64,000 nucleotides of DNA, from assembly GCF_003054555.1 (NCBI RefSeq), contig NZ_CP026304.1:3658001-3722000 (forward strand), given 5' to 3'. Below, in pieces: positions 60,982-64,000 of this stretch. The position numbers and the translations under genes were made by a program. Position 1 is the stretch's first letter; each line of letters opens with the position of its first letter. Source of the DNA: Streptomyces lunaelactis. Its GTDB lineage: Bacteria > Actinomycetota > Actinomycetes > Streptomycetales > Streptomycetaceae. The notes beneath the pieces were generated by a model. That model was not told the origin of the DNA and did not search any database. It saw only the letters and a program-made list of their open reading frames with translations.

Positions 60982-61024
60982 CTCCTAAAGCGGGTGTCGC
61001 AGGTTCGAATCCTGCCGGGGGCAC
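60982..61024 (+). repeat. Right attachment-site copy: 43-bp direct repeat of tRNA-Arg(CCT) 3' end
   Basis: These bases are identical to 41260-41302. Here the repeat is followed by CA, completing a GCACCA end, so this copy encodes the tRNA CCA tail and looks like the original chromosomal 3' end. A strong terminator follows at once. The 5' half of the tRNA is absent. Confidence 0.92.
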
Positions 61025-61030
61025 CAGGCA

Positions 61031-61064
61031 AAAGGCCCCGGACCGATCATGGTCCGGGGCCTTT
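61031..61064 (+). terminator. Terminator behind the tRNA-Arg(CCT) scar
   Basis: A perfect 14-bp stem (AAAGGCCCCGGACC with its complement) closes a 6-nt loop and ends in TTT. It was probably the native terminator of the tRNA gene before the island inserted. Confidence 0.85.
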
Positions 61065-61094
61065 GACATCAGCATCTGACATCAACGGGGGCAG

Positions 61095-61620
61095 TCACTC
61101 ACGGCCGGGCCGCCTCTTGAGCAGCCGGTCCATGTGGCTGATCGCCTCGCGCTGCGTGTCCTGGACGACGTGCGTGTAGACGTCCATGGTGATGCTGATC
61201 TGGCCCGCATACGGTGCCAGCGAAGCGGGGCGATGCACATCGCCGGGAGCGGCACGGCCCGACGACGACGGCCTTTGGGATCGTCGTTGTAGAGGACACC
61301 GCGCCGTCGCTGAGTCTGCTGCCGGACGTAGAGCACGCGCTTGTCCAGGTCGACATCGACCCAGCGAAGACCGACGATCTCACCCCGCCGGAGGCCCATC
61401 GCGATGGCGAGGACGAAGGCCGCGTACAGCGGGTCATTCCGAGCAGCCGCGAGGAAGTCCAGCGTCTCATCCAGCGTCCACGGGTTCAGCTCCCGGGACT
61501 TCGCCCGCGGCGGCTCCACGAGACTCGCCACATTCCGAGCCACGAGTTCTTCGCGGCAGGCAGCGGTCAGGGCCGTGCGCGGCGGCCATGTACGAGTAGC
61601 CAGCGGCCTGGCAGTTGGGC
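61095..61620 (-). pseudogene. Tyrosine recombinase with internal deletion
   Basis: The reverse strand reads VARNVASLVEPPRAKSRELN, then VLAIAMGLRRGEIVGLRWVD (box I Arg) and DDPKGRRRRAVPLPAMCIAP. It then jumps frame near 61215 to ISITMDVYTHVVQDTQREAI, which contains the nucleophilic Tyr, ending KRRPGRE. The HxxR and second His boxes between them are gone, so it is inactive. Its 3' end is 71 bp from the tRNA scar, as for pSAM2-type int genes. Confidence 0.85.
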
Positions 61621-62013
61621 TGGGCTGCGTGTCTAACTGCGTGACAACGCCGACGTGCAGCGGCGGACAAGCGCGCACGCCTGCGGACCATCGCAGCAGG
61701 TGAGTGGCACACCGGCCCATGGTCGAGCGCCCGTCCAAGTTGCTTCGGGACGAAGAGGTCCGTGCACCACTTCCGCGCCAGAACGAGCGGGGAACAGCCT
61801 GGAATTACGGTACCGTCGGCGGCACGCTCCGAGGCCGCGAACCGGCCGTTCGCCCAGCTCAGCCGTAGCACCGGCCCTTGATTACTGCAGCTTCCCAAGC
61901 GGAGGTGGTAGTCCAGGGGCTGACGTGCCTGACGCCGCCCCTGTGACGTTTCTTGATCCGGTTGCGCTCTTGTACTGGGGGCCGGAAACTCCGGTTGCCC
62001 TAGGAGGGCTCAA

Positions 62014-62955
62014 GTGCTTTTCAAACGCGTCGTGCTGGCCGTAGGGATCGTCGTCGCTGCTGGTCTGCCGACAGCAGGGACCGCCGCGGCGGAGCAGGGG
62101 ACGGCGGCCGGCCTGATCACCGCCACTGGCTATTCCTCCGGCTCTCCCGCTCTGGTCTCGCTCGACCCCGTGAGCGGCGACGTCATCCGGACCTTCGCGC
62201 AGAACGCCGAGGACGGCGTCCTCTCTCCGAAGGGCTCCACCGTGGCATACATCCAGCGCGACGACACCTGCATTCCCCAGACCGAAGGCTGTATGTACGC
62301 CCGGAACCTGGTGGTCGCCGACGGCGATGGCAGTGACCAGCACGTTCTGGTCCGGGGTATCGCGCCCGAAACCAATGAGGCCCCGTACGTCGGGCACCCC
62401 GACTGGTCCCCGGACGGCAAGCGGATCGTCTACGACAGCCCGCGCGGTATGGAGTGGATCAAGAGCGACGGCACGGGACAGGAGGTGCTCACGACAACCG
62501 GCGGCGCAGGCACCTTCTCGCCCGACGGCCAGAGCATCGCCTTCGTGAGGACCACCACGTACGAGACGGCCGACGGCTGGGAGTACGGCAGGGACGTCTG
62601 GGTCATGGACATCGCCACCCGGCAGGTGCACCAGATCAGCACCGCTCGCAACGCGCGGTCCACGCCCGTCGACTGGTCCCCCGACGGGCAGCGCATCGTC
62701 TACGTCACCGAGAACGGCCTGAACGCCGTCCACGTGGCGACCGGCGCCGTCACCGAGCTGCAGAGCAGCTGGACGACCCCCCTCAGCAGCGTCCAGGGCC
62801 CCGTCTTCTCGCCCGATGGCACCCAAATCGCCTTCTCCGCCATGGACGACTTCGACTACACCCACAGCACCTACGTCGTCGACGCCGCCGACGGAAAGAA
62901 CCTCCAGGTCCTAACGGACCAGGCTGTGACCCCCACCGACTGGCTGAGCAGGTAG
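62014..62955 (+). CDS. Secreted TolB-like WD40/PD40 beta-propeller protein
   Basis: GTG 62014 with AGGAGG 5 nt upstream starts 313 residues with a signal peptide (FKRVVLAVGIVVAAGLPTAG). The rest is a six-bladed-type propeller with PD40 repeats: HPDWSPDGKRIVYDS, GTFSPDGQSIAFVR, VDWSPDGQRIVYVTE and PVFSPDGTQIAFSAM. It ends TPTDWLSR. TolB-like proteins bind peptides or act as extracellular scaffolds; no Tol system is near. It lies between two tRNA scars. Confidence 0.9.
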   Translation: MLFKRVVLAVGIVVAAGLPTAGTAAAEQGTAAGLITATGYSSGSPALVSLDPVSGDVIRTFAQNAEDGVLSPKGSTVAYIQRDDTCIPQTEGCMYARNLVVADGDGSDQHVLVRGIAPETNEAPYVGHPDWSPDGKRIVYDSPRGMEWIKSDGTGQEVLTTTGGAGTFSPDGQSIAFVRTTTYETADGWEYGRDVWVMDIATRQVHQISTARNARSTPVDWSPDGQRIVYVTENGLNAVHVATGAVTELQSSWTTPLSSVQGPVFSPDGTQIAFSAMDDFDYTHSTYVVDAADGKNLQVLTDQAVTPTDWLSR

Positions 62956-63156
62956 CAGGAACGCCGGCCGCGGGCCCGGGTGGTGCCCGCGGCCGGCCGT
63001 CCCGTGCGGGCCCAAGGGGTGCACAGTGGGCGCGACGGAGCCCGGCTGCTGTACAGCAGTGAAGTACAGCAACCCCAGAAACCGATCACGTCCGGTAGCG
63101 TCCTCCTACGCCCATAGCGCGACCGGTATGACCGCCAGCGACCGATCCACACAGAA

Positions 63157-63198
63157 CTACGGATCAGAAGGTTGCAGGTTCGAATCCTGCCGAGTGCA
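63157..63198 (+). other. 3' half of a tRNA-Arg (anticodon ACG), attachment scar
   Basis: CTACGGATCAGAAGG (anticodon loop CTACGGA and stem ATCAG), then the T arm GCAGGTTCGAATCCTGC and acceptor CGAGTGCA, form the 3' half of tRNA-Arg(ACG). The expected 5' half (GCACTCG...) is absent upstream. This is the remnant end left by integration into that tRNA gene. Confidence 0.8.
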
Positions 63199-63205
63199 CA
63201 GCAGA

Positions 63206-63240
63206 CCAGAGGCCCCCGGAGATAATCCGGGGGCCTCTGG
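63206..63240 (+). terminator. Terminator behind the tRNA-Arg(ACG) scar
   Basis: A perfect 15-bp stem (63206-63220 with 63226-63240) closes a 5-nt loop, 8 bp after the scar. It is the arrangement seen after intact tRNA genes. Confidence 0.85.
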
Positions 63241-63362
63241 CGTTGGGTGTACAGCAAACGGACTGAGGTCCGAGTGCCGACCCAGCTCGCGGCTAGGGTG
63301 TCGCGCATGTCGCACGTCGACCAGGGAGTCGAGAGATCAGTGCGACACCGGGAGGGGCGTTC

Positions 63363-64000
63363 ATGAGGGTCAAGGCTCGAAGAGCAGGACTTGCTGCGGC
63401 GGTGCTATCCGCATTGGTGGGATGTGGGGCTCAGACCGCAGGTTCAGAGACAGGGGTGCGTGCAACGGTTGTCCCCTCTCCCCCAGTACCGCCCTCGACA
63501 GAGGGCCGTCTCTCCTCTGGGGATCTGCAAAGCCGGTGGTGGACGTGGGCGGCGTCGGAACCTGAGCAGACGAACCCCGTTGCTGACCAGGACGGAAGCT
63601 CATGCGGGCGCAACCAGTCACGAGACGTATGGTTTCTGGCGGGCTCTTTCGGCGGTCAGGTCAAGCGAACGTGCAGCGTCCCTAACGGAGTGCCTCTCGC
63701 TTTCCCCCTTGTGAACCTCATAGGAAATCCGTCGGCCTGCGCAGGCTTCATGAGTGCCGCCAAGGGGTCCGCGGTGCTGGATGGCAAGAAGGTCGCCTCG
63801 GAGGCACTCCGAGGAGGCGATCTCCGTGCTGGGGTCGCCAACAACCCTGTCACCGGGACAGACGGACGCTTCACGGCTACTGGATGTGGCGTATGGGTGC
63901 AGCTGCCGCCACTGGAACCTGGGCAGCACGCGTTGACGATTCGCGGTGAGTCTGACGATTTCTCGGTCGGGGTGGACTATTCGCTTAACGTCGAGGCCGC
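63363..64000 (+). CDS. Secreted lipoprotein of unknown function, 3' end outside window
   Basis: ATG 63363 behind GGGAGGGG opens a frame of 212 residues that runs off the window. The start MRVKARRAGLAAAVLSALVG is followed by C (lipobox LVGC), so the protein is probably lipid-anchored outside the membrane. A Pro/Ser spacer leads to SRWWTWAASEPEQTNPVADQ, CGRNQSRDVWFLAGSFGGQV, KRTCSVPNGVPLAFPLVN and further Cys, which may form disulphides. Similar Streptomyces lipoproteins are annotated only as 'signal protein'. No activity can be inferred. Confidence 0.8.
   Translation, partial: MRVKARRAGLAAAVLSALVGCGAQTAGSETGVRATVVPSPPVPPSTEGRLSSGDLQSRWWTWAASEPEQTNPVADQDGSSCGRNQSRDVWFLAGSFGGQVKRTCSVPNGVPLAFPLVNLIGNPSACAGFMSAAKGSAVLDGKKVASEALRGGDLRAGVANNPVTGTDGRFTATGCGVWVQLPPLEPGQHALTIRGESDDFSVGVDYSLNVEA

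Larger units (their letters stand above)
63047..63256. repeat. Three GTACAGCA repeats around the tRNA-Arg(ACG) scar
   Basis: GTACAGCA occurs at 63051-63058 (inside the 12-bp palindrome TGCTGTACAGCA, 63047-63058), at 63064-63071 and at 63249-63256. They flank the scar and its terminator and could be arm-type recombinase sites. Confidence 0.4.

Noticed and set aside
1..64000. CRISPR arrays
   Set aside because: No spaced short repeats were seen; the only tandem repeat is the 14-bp set at 30661.

Overview
The window looks like a Streptomyces chromosome. It has very high GC, strong third-position GC bias, many GTG starts, the sigma factor HrdD, an HrcA/CIRCE-type site, and the actinobacterial gene order sepX-rimJ-mog-moaC-moeA-galU followed by fthC, an FmdB-type gene and mscL. 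All functions below come from reading translations and motifs; no database search was run.

Left edge (1-1.8 kb): a decayed mobile element sits beside tRNA-Ala(CGC). It holds an M16 peptidase that runs off the edge, a beheaded kinase-fold (APH-like) gene, and the C-terminal stub of a tyrosine recombinase. The APH-like/M16 pair resembles genes seen in some RiPP clusters.

Backbone (1.8-41.2 kb): ordinary chromosomal genes. First comes the molybdopterin/GalU/SepX block, in which moeA (Glp-like) and sepX may serve cell division. Then come a penicillin-acylase-type Ntn hydrolase, a CPA1 antiporter, an MFS exporter, a CIRCE-preceded zinc-ribbon gene, mtnP, mscL, ltrA-like, a P1 peptidase and a DUF6227-type gene. 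A histidine kinase with two stand-alone receivers follows. Next are exporter/regulator sets (MFS with WYL, LigB dioxygenase with MarR, MFS with TetR), hrdD with a sigma-R-type promoter, an M6 metalloprotease, and an acyl-CoA ligase/GntR/GMC-oxidoreductase/hydrolase locus. The block ends with an SDR gene and a 25-codon gene that looks like ribosomal protein bL37.

Island (41.26-61.02 kb): tRNA-Arg(CCT) is intact at 41229. A 43-bp copy of its 3' end recurs at 60982, bounding a 19.7-kb island. Its best system is a graspetide cluster (precursor, ATP-grasp ligase, PIMT-like methyltransferase; 42.3-44.7 kb). Around it lie small Streptomyces-type proteins, an RsbW-like ATPase and an HTH/TPR regulator. 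Further right are a PucR regulator, an FHA/Ser-Thr-kinase-ricin pair, and a graveyard of IS110, IS4, IS21 and IS3 pieces. The island also carries an orphan colicin-immunity-like gene, an anti-sigma-like/ricin protein, a frameshifted secreted beta-rich/chitin-binding protein, and a beta-gamma-crystallin-like secreted protein with a truncated duplicate. No intact recombinase, replication or transfer gene lies between the borders.

Right edge (61.0-64 kb): an internally deleted tyrosine recombinase, a secreted TolB-like propeller, a second tRNA scar (3' half of tRNA-Arg(ACG)) with flanking short repeats, and a lipoprotein that runs off the window. The two scars, each followed by a strong terminator, suggest repeated integration and loss at arginine tRNA genes.
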